From assembly GCF_015390235.1 (NCBI RefSeq), contig NZ_VUOH01000006.1, forward strand, positions 186,001 to 250,000: a stretch of 64,000 nt of DNA, read 5' to 3'. Below are positions 30,192 through 37,768 of the stretch, in pieces. Under the pieces are notes generated by a model. The model did not search any database. It worked only from the letters and a program-made list of their open reading frames with translations, and was not told where the DNA came from. Made by a program: the position numbers and the translations under genes. This DNA comes from Quadrisphaera sp. INWT6. GTDB taxonomy: Bacteria > Actinomycetota > Actinomycetes > Actinomycetales > Quadrisphaeraceae. Each line of letters begins with the position of its first letter. Position 1 is the first letter of the stretch.

Positions 30192-30222
30192 TTGTCACAC
30201 CGACCACAAGTGCTGTTAGTGT
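30192..30222 (+). promoter_or_regulatory. Promoter of the nrtR-nad cluster
   Basis: TTGTCA (30192-30197), 19 bases, TAGTGT (30217-30222). Transcription would begin near 30230, inside the palindrome that follows, with a leader of about 35 bases containing GGGAGG. Confidence 0.55.
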
Positions 30223-30248
30223 CACGCCCACCTGAAGTTGGGCGTGAC
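30221..30248. promoter_or_regulatory. Probable NrtR operator
   Basis: Perfect 10-base arms GTCACGCCCA (30221-30230) and TGGGCGTGAC (30239-30248) separated by 8 bases. It covers the predicted transcription start of nrtR, so binding would block transcription. The link to NrtR rests on position directly before its gene and nadABC. Confidence 0.6.
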
Positions 30249-30264
30249 CGGTGGGAGGTGCGGC

Positions 30265-31023
30265 GTGGCGGACCTCGAGCTCGCCGTCTCCACGGTGATC
30301 CTGGCGCTGCTGCCGGGCTCCTGCCCCACCGCCGTGAACGCGGCCTCCCCCGCCGGCCCGACCGGCGAGCGCCCTGCCGACGCCCTCCGGCTGCACCTGC
30401 CGCTGGTGCGCCGCACCCGGGAGCCCTTCGCCGAGCGCTGGGCCCTCCCCGGCGGCTGGGTCACCCCCGACGAGCGCCTGAGCTCCGCCGCCCGCCGCAC
30501 CCTCGAGGAGACGACGGGCCTGCGCCCGAGCTACCTCGAGCAGCTCTACACCTTCGGCGCCCCGCGCCGCTCCCCCACCGGCCGCGTGGTCTCGGTCGTC
30601 TACACCGCCCTGGTGCGGGCGCCGGAGGCCGCTGACGTCGAGGTCGGCGAGAACGTCCGCTGGGCCCCCGCCGACGCCCTCGCCGAGACCGTGGGCGACC
30701 TGGCCTTCGACCACGCCGAGATCGTCGACTACGCGCTGTGGCGCCTGCGCACCAAGGTGAGCTACGCCGCCATCGCCCAGCACCTGCTCGGTGAGCTGTT
30801 CACCCTCGCCGAGCTGCGCCACGTGCACGAGGCCGTGCTCGGCAAACCCCTCGACCCGGCCAACTTCCGCCGCACCGCGGTCGCGTCGGGGTCGGTCGAG
30901 GCCACCGAGCACGTCCAGACCGGCGCGGCCCACCGGCCCGCCCGCCTGTACCGCGCGGTGCTCCCGCCGGGCGGGGCAGCGGGGGGCTACCCCCCGTGGC
31001 AGTCGCGCCCCGAGCTCGGCTGA
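30265..31023 (+). CDS. nrtR: NrtR-type transcriptional regulator of NAD synthesis
   Basis: 252 residues from GTG 30265, with GGGAGG six bases upstream. The N-terminal half is Nudix-like, but the box GGWVTPDERLSSAARRTLEETT lacks the Glu after the Arg of the catalytic REx2EE pattern. This fits NrtR proteins, which sense ADP-ribose without cleaving it. The C-terminal half carries the winged helix (LRTKVSYAAIAQHLLGELFT, LAELRHVHEAVLGKPLDPAN). It is followed by nadA-nadB-nadC, the classic NrtR regulon. Confidence 0.85.
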   Translation: MADLELAVSTVILALLPGSCPTAVNAASPAGPTGERPADALRLHLPLVRRTREPFAERWALPGGWVTPDERLSSAARRTLEETTGLRPSYLEQLYTFGAPRRSPTGRVVSVVYTALVRAPEAADVEVGENVRWAPADALAETVGDLAFDHAEIVDYALWRLRTKVSYAAIAQHLLGELFTLAELRHVHEAVLGKPLDPANFRRTAVASGSVEATEHVQTGAAHRPARLYRAVLPPGGAAGGYPPWQSRPELG

Positions 31024-31086
31024 GCCCGGCTCGTCCCAGCACCACCCGCACCACCTCGTAGAAGCAGTCAGAGGAAGAGGAAGAGC

Positions 31087-32433
31087 ATGGTCTCCGTCGC
31101 CGTCACCCTCGGTCGCACCGCGCCCCCCGCGGGCGGCGCGCCGGTCAGCTCCTGCGACACCCGCCTCGCGAAGGACCCGTTCACCCTCGACGCGATGCCG
31201 GGCCTGCCCGCGCCGGCGCCGGAGTACGGGCCCGGCGCCTCGGACGTCGACACGGCCCCCCCGACGACGCCGGTGCAGGAGCAGATCCCCGCGCGCTACC
31301 GCCGCATGGCCGACGACGAGGTGCACGAGCGCATCTCCGCGGCGAAGGCGGCGCTCGGCAGCGCCGTCGTCGTCCTGGGGCACCACTACCAGCGCGACGA
31401 GGTCATCGCGCACGCCGACGTGACCGGAGACTCCTTCCTCCTGGCGCGGCGCAGCCTGGAGCGGCCCGAGGCGAAGTACGTCGTGTTCTGCGGCGTGCAC
31501 TTCATGGCCGAGACCGCCGACCTGCTGACCCGCCCCGACCAGGCCGTGGTGCTCCCCAACCTCGCCGCCGGCTGCTCCATGGCCGACATGGCCGACCTCG
31601 ACGCCGTCGAGGACTGCTGGGCCCAGCTGGAGCAGGCGGTCGGGCGTCCGCTCGACGTGCCGGGCGAGGACGGCCTGGTCGAGGTCGTGCCCGTCACGTA
31701 CATGAACTCCTCCGCCGCCATCAAGGCGTTCTGCGGGGAGCACGGCGGCATCGTCTGCACCTCCTCCAACGCGACGGCGGTGCTGGAGTGGGCCTTCGCC
31801 CGCGGCCGCCGCGTGCTGTTCGTGCCCGACCAGCACCTGGGACGCAACACGGCGAAGGCCATGGGCGTCCCCGCCGAGCTCATGCCGCTGTGGGACCCCC
31901 GCAAGCCGATGGGCGGCAACAGCGCCCAGGCGCTCGTCGACTCCCGCGTGCTGCTGTGGCGCGGCTGGTGCTCGGTGCACCAGCGCTTCACCACCGCCCA
32001 GATCGACGCTGCCCGCGCCGCCGACCCCTCGGTGGAGGTCGTGGTGCACCCCGAGTGCCCGCAGGCCGTGGTCGACGCCGCCGACCGCGCGGGCTCGACC
32101 GAGTTCATCATCAAGGCCGTCGAGGCCGCTCCGGCCGGGGCGAGCCTGGCGATCGGCACCGAGATCAACCTCGTGCGCCGCCTCGCCGACGCCCACCCCG
32201 ACAAGACCATCACCTGCCTCGACCCGGTGATCTGCCCCTGCTCGACCATGTACCGGATCCACCCCGGGTACCTCGCCTGGGTGCTGGAGTCGCTGGTGGA
32301 GCGCGAGCAGGCCCTGGCCGCCGGCGCCCCCGAGAGCGAGCTGGGCCCCGTCGTGAACCGCGTGGTCGTCGACGACGCCGTCGCCGCCGCCGGCCGCACG
32401 GCCCTGGAGCGCATGCTCGCGGTCGTCCCGTGA
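31087..32433 (+). CDS. nadA: Quinolinate synthase
   Basis: 448 residues from ATG 31087 after a purine-rich stretch. The 4Fe-4S ligands are Cys in VVFCGVHFMAETAD, ECPQAVVDAADRAGS and CLDPVICPCSTMYRI-like segments. Other landmarks are VVVLGHHYQRDEVIAHADVT, SFLLARR, GCSMADMAD, VTYMNSSAAIKAF, FVPDQHLGRN and EINLVRRLADAHPDKTI. It condenses iminoaspartate with DHAP. The N-terminal 70 residues are Pro/Ala-rich and longer than in E. coli NadA. It overlaps nadB by 4 bases. Confidence 0.96.
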   Translation: MVSVAVTLGRTAPPAGGAPVSSCDTRLAKDPFTLDAMPGLPAPAPEYGPGASDVDTAPPTTPVQEQIPARYRRMADDEVHERISAAKAALGSAVVVLGHHYQRDEVIAHADVTGDSFLLARRSLERPEAKYVVFCGVHFMAETADLLTRPDQAVVLPNLAAGCSMADMADLDAVEDCWAQLEQAVGRPLDVPGEDGLVEVVPVTYMNSSAAIKAFCGEHGGIVCTSSNATAVLEWAFARGRRVLFVPDQHLGRNTAKAMGVPAELMPLWDPRKPMGGNSAQALVDSRVLLWRGWCSVHQRFTTAQIDAARAADPSVEVVVHPECPQAVVDAADRAGSTEFIIKAVEAAPAGASLAIGTEINLVRRLADAHPDKTITCLDPVICPCSTMYRIHPGYLAWVLESLVEREQALAAGAPESELGPVVNRVVVDDAVAAAGRTALERMLAVVP

Positions 32434-34115
32434 CCAGCACCTCACCGGCCGCCGCGGGGGCGGCGCGGCTCGACGTCGACGTCCTCGTCGTCGGCTCAGG
32501 CATCGCCGGGCTGACGACGGCGCTGGAGGTGCTGCGCCTCGCCCCCGGCGCGCACGTCGCCGTGGCGACCAAGGGGGCGCTCGGCGACGGCGCGACGGCC
32601 TGGGCCCAGGGCGGCATCGCCGCGGTGCTCCCCGACGAGCTCCCCCACGGTCCCGGTGACGATCTCGCCGAGGGCCCCTCCGACGAGGTGGCCCTGCACG
32701 TCGCCGACACCCTGGCCGCGGGCGACGGGCTCTGCGCCTCCGCAGCCGTCGCGGTGCTGTGCGGCGCGGGCGCCGCTGCGGTGGCGGCGCTGCAGGCCCG
32801 CGGGCTGCAGCTCGACGCCGCGCCCGGCGGGCGGCTCGCCCGCGGCCTGGAGGCCGCCCACTCGCGACCGCGCGTGGTGCACGCCGGCGGCGACACCACC
32901 GGGGCCCACGTGGCCCGGGCGCTCGGCGCCGCCGTCCGCGCCTCGCGCGCCGCGCTGCTGGAGCGGACCGCGCTCGTGGCGCTGCTCACCCCCGCCGGCC
33001 CCGGGACCGCCGTCACCGGCGCCCGGCTCCGCGGCCCCGGGGGTGAGGAGGTGCTGGTGGGTGCCCGCGCCGTCGTCCTCGCCACCGGCGGGCACGCCCA
33101 GGTCTACGCGCACACCACCACGCCCGCGGTCGCCACCGGCGACGGCCTCACCGCCGCCGTGCGCGCCGGGGCCGTGGCCCGCGACGTCGAGATGGTGCAG
33201 TTCCACCCGACGGCGGGCGCCGGCCGCGACGGCCGGACCTTCCTCGTGTCCGAGGCCGTCCGCGGCGAGGGGGCCGTGCTCCTCGACGCCTCCGGGCACC
33301 GGTTCACCGACGAGCTCGCCCCGCGCGACGTCGTCGCCCGCGCCTGCGCCGCCGCGATGGCCGCTCAGGCCGGAGCCCCCGTCCTGCTCGACGCCACGGG
33401 CGTCGAGGGCCTGCGCGCGCGGTTCCCCGGCATCGACGCCCTCACCCGCGCCGCCGGTCTCGACTGGACCCGCGAGCCCGTCCCCGTCACGCCCGCCGCG
33501 CACTACGCGATGGGCGGGGTGCTGACCGACCTCGACGGGCGCACCACGCTGCCCGGCCTGTGGGCGGTGGGCGAGGTCGCCTCCACCGGCGTCCACGGCG
33601 CCAACCGCCTGGCCTCGAACTCCCTGCTGGAGGGCGCGGTCTTCGGGGCGCGCGCCGCGGCGGCGCTCGTCGCCGGCACCCCGGCCGTCGCAGCCGCGTT
33701 CCGGGGCGACCCGGACGACGAGCGGGTCGCCGTCGAGCTGCCGGCCGGCGTGCTGCCGCGGGCCGAGCTGCAGGAGCTCGTGTGGGAGCACGCCGGGCTG
33801 CTGCGCGACCGCGGCGGCCTGGAGCTGCTCACCAAGACCCTCTGCGGCGCGGTGGCAGCCACCGGACGGACCGACGGGGAGGACTCGACGGTCCCGGGGG
33901 GCTCCGCCGACCTCGGGGAGGGCGCGGCTCCTCCCCGCCGGCCCGGCGTGGCGGCGCTCGAGGACCGGGCGCTCACCGACGTCGCCGCCCTGCTCGCCGC
34001 GGGTGCCCTCGCCCGCGAGGAGAGCCGCGGCGCCCACGCCCGCACCGACCACCCCGCGAAGGCCCCCCGGGCCCGGCACGTGCTGCTGCGGGCCGTGCTG
34101 GAGGACCAGCCGTGA
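32430..34115 (+). CDS. nadB: L-aspartate oxidase
   Basis: 561 residues from GTG 32430. FAD-binding is shown by VDVLVVGSGIAGLTTALEVL, GATAWAQGGIAAVL and VVLATGGHAQVYAHTT. The active-site region has MVQFHPTAGAG, VRGEGAVLLDASGHRF and THPxPAAHYAMGG-like VTPAAHYAMGGVLTDLDGRT, then GVHGANRLASNSLLEGAVFG. The C-terminal helical domain is present but contains a Gly/Ser-rich insertion (TVPGGSADLGEGAAPP). It oxidises aspartate to iminoaspartate for NadA. It overlaps both neighbours by 4 bases. Confidence 0.95.
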   Translation: MTSTSPAAAGAARLDVDVLVVGSGIAGLTTALEVLRLAPGAHVAVATKGALGDGATAWAQGGIAAVLPDELPHGPGDDLAEGPSDEVALHVADTLAAGDGLCASAAVAVLCGAGAAAVAALQARGLQLDAAPGGRLARGLEAAHSRPRVVHAGGDTTGAHVARALGAAVRASRAALLERTALVALLTPAGPGTAVTGARLRGPGGEEVLVGARAVVLATGGHAQVYAHTTTPAVATGDGLTAAVRAGAVARDVEMVQFHPTAGAGRDGRTFLVSEAVRGEGAVLLDASGHRFTDELAPRDVVARACAAAMAAQAGAPVLLDATGVEGLRARFPGIDALTRAAGLDWTREPVPVTPAAHYAMGGVLTDLDGRTTLPGLWAVGEVASTGVHGANRLASNSLLEGAVFGARAAAALVAGTPAVAAAFRGDPDDERVAVELPAGVLPRAELQELVWEHAGLLRDRGGLELLTKTLCGAVAATGRTDGEDSTVPGGSADLGEGAAPPRRPGVAALEDRALTDVAALLAAGALAREESRGAHARTDHPAKAPRARHVLLRAVLEDQP

Positions 34116-35059
34116 GCGGGTCCGTCGCCGGGTCCGTCGCCGGGTCCGTCGCCGGGCAGCTGGCCGACGTCGTCGCGCGGGCCCTCGCCGAGGACGCCCC
34201 GTGGGGCGACCTGACCAGCGAGTCGCTGCTCGACCCCACCACGACGACGACGGCCGTGCTGCGCGCCCGCCAGGAGGGCGTGCTCGCCGGCATCGGCGCC
34301 CTCCCCGAGGCGCTGGCGCAGGCCGCGCGCCTGGTGGGCGCCGAGGCGCCCGCGGTCGAGCTGCTCGCCGCCGACGGCGACCGGCTGGTGCCGGGGCAGG
34401 TGCTCGGCCGCGCGGAGGGCAGCGCCCTGGCGGTGCTGCGGGCCGAGCGCACCGCGCTGAACCTCGTGCAGCACCTGTCCGGGGTCGCGACGGCGACCGC
34501 CGAGCACGTGGCGCTGGTCGCCGCGGCGGGGGCCACCGCTCGCGTGGCCGACACCCGCAAGACCACCCCGGGCCTGCGGGCGCTGGAGCGGCACGCGGTG
34601 CGCTGCGGCGGCGGGTCGAACCACCGCTGGTCGCTGTCCGACGCGGTGCTCGTCAAGGACAACCACCTCGCCCTCGTCGGCGGCGACGTCACCGCGGCGC
34701 TCGCCGCCGTGCGGGCGCGGGTGCCCCACACCACCTTCGTGGAGGTGGAGGTCGACAGGCTCGACCAGCTGCCCGCGGTGCTCGCGGCGGGGGTCGACGG
34801 CGTGCTCCTCGACAACTTCACCCTCGACGACCTGCGCGCCGGCGTGGCCGCGGTGCGCGCTCACGTCGCCGAGCACGGAGGGCGGGTGCTCGTCGAGGCC
34901 AGCGGCGGAGTGCGCCGCGAGACGATCGCCGCGATCGCCGCCACGGGTGTCGACGTCGTCTCGGTGGGCGGCCTGACGCAGGCCGCCCACGCGCTGGACG
35001 TCGGGCTCGACGTCGGGGCGGACGCCGAGGTCGCGCCGACCCGCACCCGCACGGGCTGA
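34112..35059 (+). CDS. nadC: Nicotinate-nucleotide pyrophosphorylase
   Basis: 315 residues from GTG 34112. Landmarks are ALAEDAPWGDLTSESLL, ERTALNLVQHLSGVATAT, ADTRKTTPGLRALERHAVRC, GGGSNHRWSLSDAVLVKDNH, VEVEVDRL, LLDNFTLDDL and VEASGGV. It turns quinolinate and PRPP into nicotinate mononucleotide. The N-terminus has three copies of a 12-base repeat (GTCCGTCGCCGG type) giving GSVAGSVAGSVAG, so the true start could be further in. It completes nadABC. Confidence 0.96.
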   Translation: MSGSVAGSVAGSVAGQLADVVARALAEDAPWGDLTSESLLDPTTTTTAVLRARQEGVLAGIGALPEALAQAARLVGAEAPAVELLAADGDRLVPGQVLGRAEGSALAVLRAERTALNLVQHLSGVATATAEHVALVAAAGATARVADTRKTTPGLRALERHAVRCGGGSNHRWSLSDAVLVKDNHLALVGGDVTAALAAVRARVPHTTFVEVEVDRLDQLPAVLAAGVDGVLLDNFTLDDLRAGVAAVRAHVAEHGGRVLVEASGGVRRETIAAIAATGVDVVSVGGLTQAAHALDVGLDVGADAEVAPTRTRTG

Positions 35060-35072
35060 GGGCGCTCCGCCG

Positions 35073-36299
35073 GTGGGCTCCTACCTCGACCACGCCGCCA
35101 CCTCCCCTCCCACGCGGGAGGTGCTGGAGGCGGTCTGGCCCTACCTCGTGCAGGTGACGGCCAACCCGGCGTCGGTGCACACGCCCGGGCAGCAGGCCCG
35201 CGAGGGGCTGGAGCGTGCGCGCGCGACGGCGGCCGCGGCGATCGGGTGCCGGCCCGGGGAGGTCGTCCTCACCTCCGGCGGCACCGAGGCCGACGGGCTC
35301 GCCGTGCTGGGGATCGCCCCGGCGCTGGCCGCCGCTCGGGGGCGCGACCGGCACCTCGTGACCTCGGCGGTGGAGCACTCCGCGGTCATGGAGCCGGCGC
35401 GCGAGCTGGAGCGCCGCGGGTGGCGGGTCGACGTCGTCGGGGTCGACGGGTCGGGGCGCGTGGACGTCGGGGCCCTGGCCGGGGCCGTGACCGAGCGGAC
35501 CGCGCTGGTGTCCGTCATGCACGCGAACAACGAGGTCGGCACGATCCAGCCGATCGCCGGGGCTGGCAGGGCCGGCGGGGCTGACGGGTCTGGCGGGGTG
35601 GCGGCGCTGTGCGCGGAGCGCGGGGTGGCGCTGCACGTCGACGCCGTCCAGAGCGCGGGGGTGCTCGACCTGCGCGAGCTGTGGGCGCTGGGGTCGGCGG
35701 CCGGGGGTGTCGTGGCGGTCAGCGTCTCGGCGCACAAGCTCGGTGGGCTGCGGGGGTCGGGGCTGCTCGCGGTGCGCTCCGGGGTGCCGCTGGAGCCGCT
35801 GGCCCTCGGCGGCGGGCAGGAGCGCGGACGGCGCTCGGGGACCGTCGACGTCGCGTCTGCGGTGGGACTGGCGACGGCGCTGGCGGCAGCCGCGGCGCGG
35901 CGCGAGCGCGAGGTGGTGCGCCTGGCGGGGCTGCGCGACCGGCTGGTGGCGGGAGTGCTGGCCGCAGGTGCCGCAGCTGGTGTCGAAGTGGTGCTGACCG
36001 GCGCGGCGCCGGGGCCGGAGCGCCTGCCGGGGCACGCGTCGTTCGTGCTGCCGGGGCTGTCGGGCGAGGTGGTGCTCGCCGAGCTCGACCTCGCGGGGGT
36101 GGCCTGCTCCTCGGGGTCGGCGTGCTCCTCGGACAGCGACGACGCGTCGCACGTGCTCGTGGCGATGGGCCTGGACGGCGGCCCGGCCGGCGCCGCCCGC
36201 AGCTCCGTGCGCTGCACGCTCGGGTGGAGCTCCACCGACGCCGACGTCGACGCGCTGCTCGACGCCCTGCCCACCGCCCTGGCCCGCGCCCGGCTCTGA
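35073..36299 (+). CDS. Cysteine desulfurase, NifS/NadS type
   Basis: 408 residues from GTG 35073, 13 bases after nadC. The PLP Lys is in VSVSAHKLGGLRGSGLL, the substrate Cys loop in GVACSSGSACSS, and other contacts are SGGTEADGLAV, HANNEVGTIQP and DAVQSAG. Placed directly after nadABC, it probably supplies sulfur for the NadA Fe-S cluster (the NadS role). That role is an inference from context. The central loop has an Ala/Gly insertion (GAGRAGGADGSGG). Confidence 0.88.
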   Translation: MGSYLDHAATSPPTREVLEAVWPYLVQVTANPASVHTPGQQAREGLERARATAAAAIGCRPGEVVLTSGGTEADGLAVLGIAPALAAARGRDRHLVTSAVEHSAVMEPARELERRGWRVDVVGVDGSGRVDVGALAGAVTERTALVSVMHANNEVGTIQPIAGAGRAGGADGSGGVAALCAERGVALHVDAVQSAGVLDLRELWALGSAAGGVVAVSVSAHKLGGLRGSGLLAVRSGVPLEPLALGGGQERGRRSGTVDVASAVGLATALAAAAARREREVVRLAGLRDRLVAGVLAAGAAAGVEVVLTGAAPGPERLPGHASFVLPGLSGEVVLAELDLAGVACSSGSACSSDSDDASHVLVAMGLDGGPAGAARSSVRCTLGWSSTDADVDALLDALPTALARARL

Positions 36300-36310
36300 T
36301 GTCAGACCGG

Positions 36311-36324
36311 GTGAGCGCTCTCAC
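36311..36324. promoter_or_regulatory. Palindromic operator candidate before the aldo/keto reductase
   Basis: GTGAG, CGCT, CTCAC. The sequence is close to LacI-family operators of actinobacteria such as the TGGGAGCGCTCCCA site of CebR. It ends 23 bases before ATG 36348. Confidence 0.4.
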
Positions 36325-36347
36325 GGCGTTCGCGGTTGGATGGGGTG

Positions 36348-37358
36348 ATGGAGTTCAGGAAGCTCGGACGCAGCGGTCTCAAGATCTCTGAGATCACCTA
36401 CGGCAACTGGCTGACCCACGGCTCGCAGGTGGAGAACGACGTCGCGACCCGGTGCGTGCGCGCCGCGCTCGACGCGGGGATCTCGACCTTCGACACGGCG
36501 GACGTGTACGCGAACGGCGCCGCCGAGGAGGTCCTCGGCGCGGCGCTGAAGGGCGAGCGGCGCGAGTCGCTGGAGGTCTTCACCAAGGTCTACTGGCCGG
36601 TCGGCCCCGGCGGCAAGAACGACGTCGGGCTGTCGCGCAAGCACGTCCTCGAGGGCATCGACAACAGCCTCGAGCGGCTCGACATGGACTACGTCGACCT
36701 CTACCAGGCCCACCGGTACGACCACGAGACGCCGCTGGAGGAGACCATCTCCGCGTTCGCGGACGTCGTCGCCGCCGGCAAGGCGCTCTACATCGGCGTC
36801 TCGGAGTGGACGGCCGACCAGATCCGCGCCGGCCAGGCGCTCGCCACGCAGGCGGGCTTCCGCCTCGTGTCGAACCAGCCGCAGTACTCGGCGCTGTACC
36901 GCGTGATCGAGGGCCAGGTCGTGCCGACGTCCCGCGAGCTGGGCCTGTCGCAGATCGTGTTCTCGCCGGTGGCGCAGGGCGTGCTGACCGGCAAGTACCT
37001 GCCGGGCCAGCAGCCGCCCGCGGGCAGCCGCGCCACCGACGAGAAGGGCGGCGCGCAGATGATCTCCCGCTGGATGCGCGACGACGTGCTCGCCGCCGTC
37101 CAGGAGCTCAAGCCCGTCGCGAACGACCTGGGCCTGTCGATGGCGGCGCTCGCCGTCGCCTGGGTGCTGCAGAACGACAACGTCGCCGCCGCGATCATCG
37201 GCGCCTCGAAGCCCGAGCAGGTCACCGACAACGTCAAGGCCGCCGGGGTGCGCCTGCCCGCCGAGGTCATGACGAAGATCGACGAGCTGCTCAGCGGCGT
37301 GGCCGCGTCCGACCCGGCGCTGACCGCGGCGAGCCAGCCGTACCAGCGCCCGGCCTGA
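36348..37358 (+). CDS. Aldo/keto reductase
   Basis: 336 residues from ATG 36348 (MEFRKLGRSGLKISEITYGN). The catalytic tetrad is visible as Asp49 and Tyr54 (STFDTADVYANG), Lys80 (VFTKVYW) and His in DLYQAHRYD. The NADPH-binding end is AIIGASKPEQVTDNVKAAGV. The sequence resembles the KCNAB/YghZ branch (beta-subunit-like), which reduces small aldehydes. The physiological substrate is unknown. A palindrome upstream suggests control by a LacI-type repressor; none is encoded nearby. Confidence 0.9.
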   Translation: MEFRKLGRSGLKISEITYGNWLTHGSQVENDVATRCVRAALDAGISTFDTADVYANGAAEEVLGAALKGERRESLEVFTKVYWPVGPGGKNDVGLSRKHVLEGIDNSLERLDMDYVDLYQAHRYDHETPLEETISAFADVVAAGKALYIGVSEWTADQIRAGQALATQAGFRLVSNQPQYSALYRVIEGQVVPTSRELGLSQIVFSPVAQGVLTGKYLPGQQPPAGSRATDEKGGAQMISRWMRDDVLAAVQELKPVANDLGLSMAALAVAWVLQNDNVAAAIIGASKPEQVTDNVKAAGVRLPAEVMTKIDELLSGVAASDPALTAASQPYQRPA

Positions 37359-37380
37359 CAGCCACCGCCTCCGGCCCGTG

Positions 37381-37410
37381 GGACCGCACCCTCCGCGGAG
37401 GGTGCGGTCC
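37381..37410. terminator. Perfect 30-base palindrome after the aldo/keto reductase
   Basis: GGACCGCACCCTCCG is directly followed by its exact reverse complement. It lies 22 bases after the stop. Its outer arms GGACCGCA and TGCGGTCC are the same as those of the 42-bp repeat units, which begin 24 bases further on. Confidence 0.7.
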
Positions 37411-37433
37411 GCGGTGCGTCCGGAGCACCTCCC

Positions 37434-37760
37434 GGAACCGCAACCGAGCGCTCGACTGCGGTTCCAACGCACCCAGGAACCGCAACCAGGCGCTCGACTG
37501 CGATCCCAACGCCCCCAGGAACCGCAACCAAGCGCTCGACTGCGATCCCAACGCCCCCAGGAACCGCAACCAAGCGCTCGACTGCGATCCCAACGCCCCC
37601 AGGAACCGCAACCAAGCGCTCGACTGCGATCCCAAGGCCCCCAGGAACCGCAACCAGGCGCTCGACTGCGGTTTCCAAGGCCCCCAGGAACCGCAACGAG
37701 GCGCTCGACTGCGGTTCCAAGGCCCCCAGGAACCGCAACGAGGCGCTCGACTGCGGTTCC
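37434..37760. repeat. Tandem array of eight 42-bp palindromic units
   Basis: Units begin with GGAACCGCAAC at 37434, 37476, 37518, 37560, 37602, 37644, 37687 and 37729. All are spaced 42 bases except one of 43, where an extra T sits in GGTTTCC. In the first unit GGAACCGCA and TGCGGTTCC frame a central palindrome GAGCGCTC; inner units vary (TGCGATCCC). It fills the gap between the aldo/keto reductase terminator and the ABC exporter stop (37769). No start codon or ribosome-binding site suggests translation. Confidence 0.92.
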
Positions 37761-37768
37761 GGGACGGC

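Noticed and set aside
37434-37760. Coding repeat protein (14-residue RNRALDC-type repeats)
   Set aside because: The period is a multiple of three so several frames stay open, but there is no start signal, one unit has an extra base, and the palindromes point to DNA or RNA structure.
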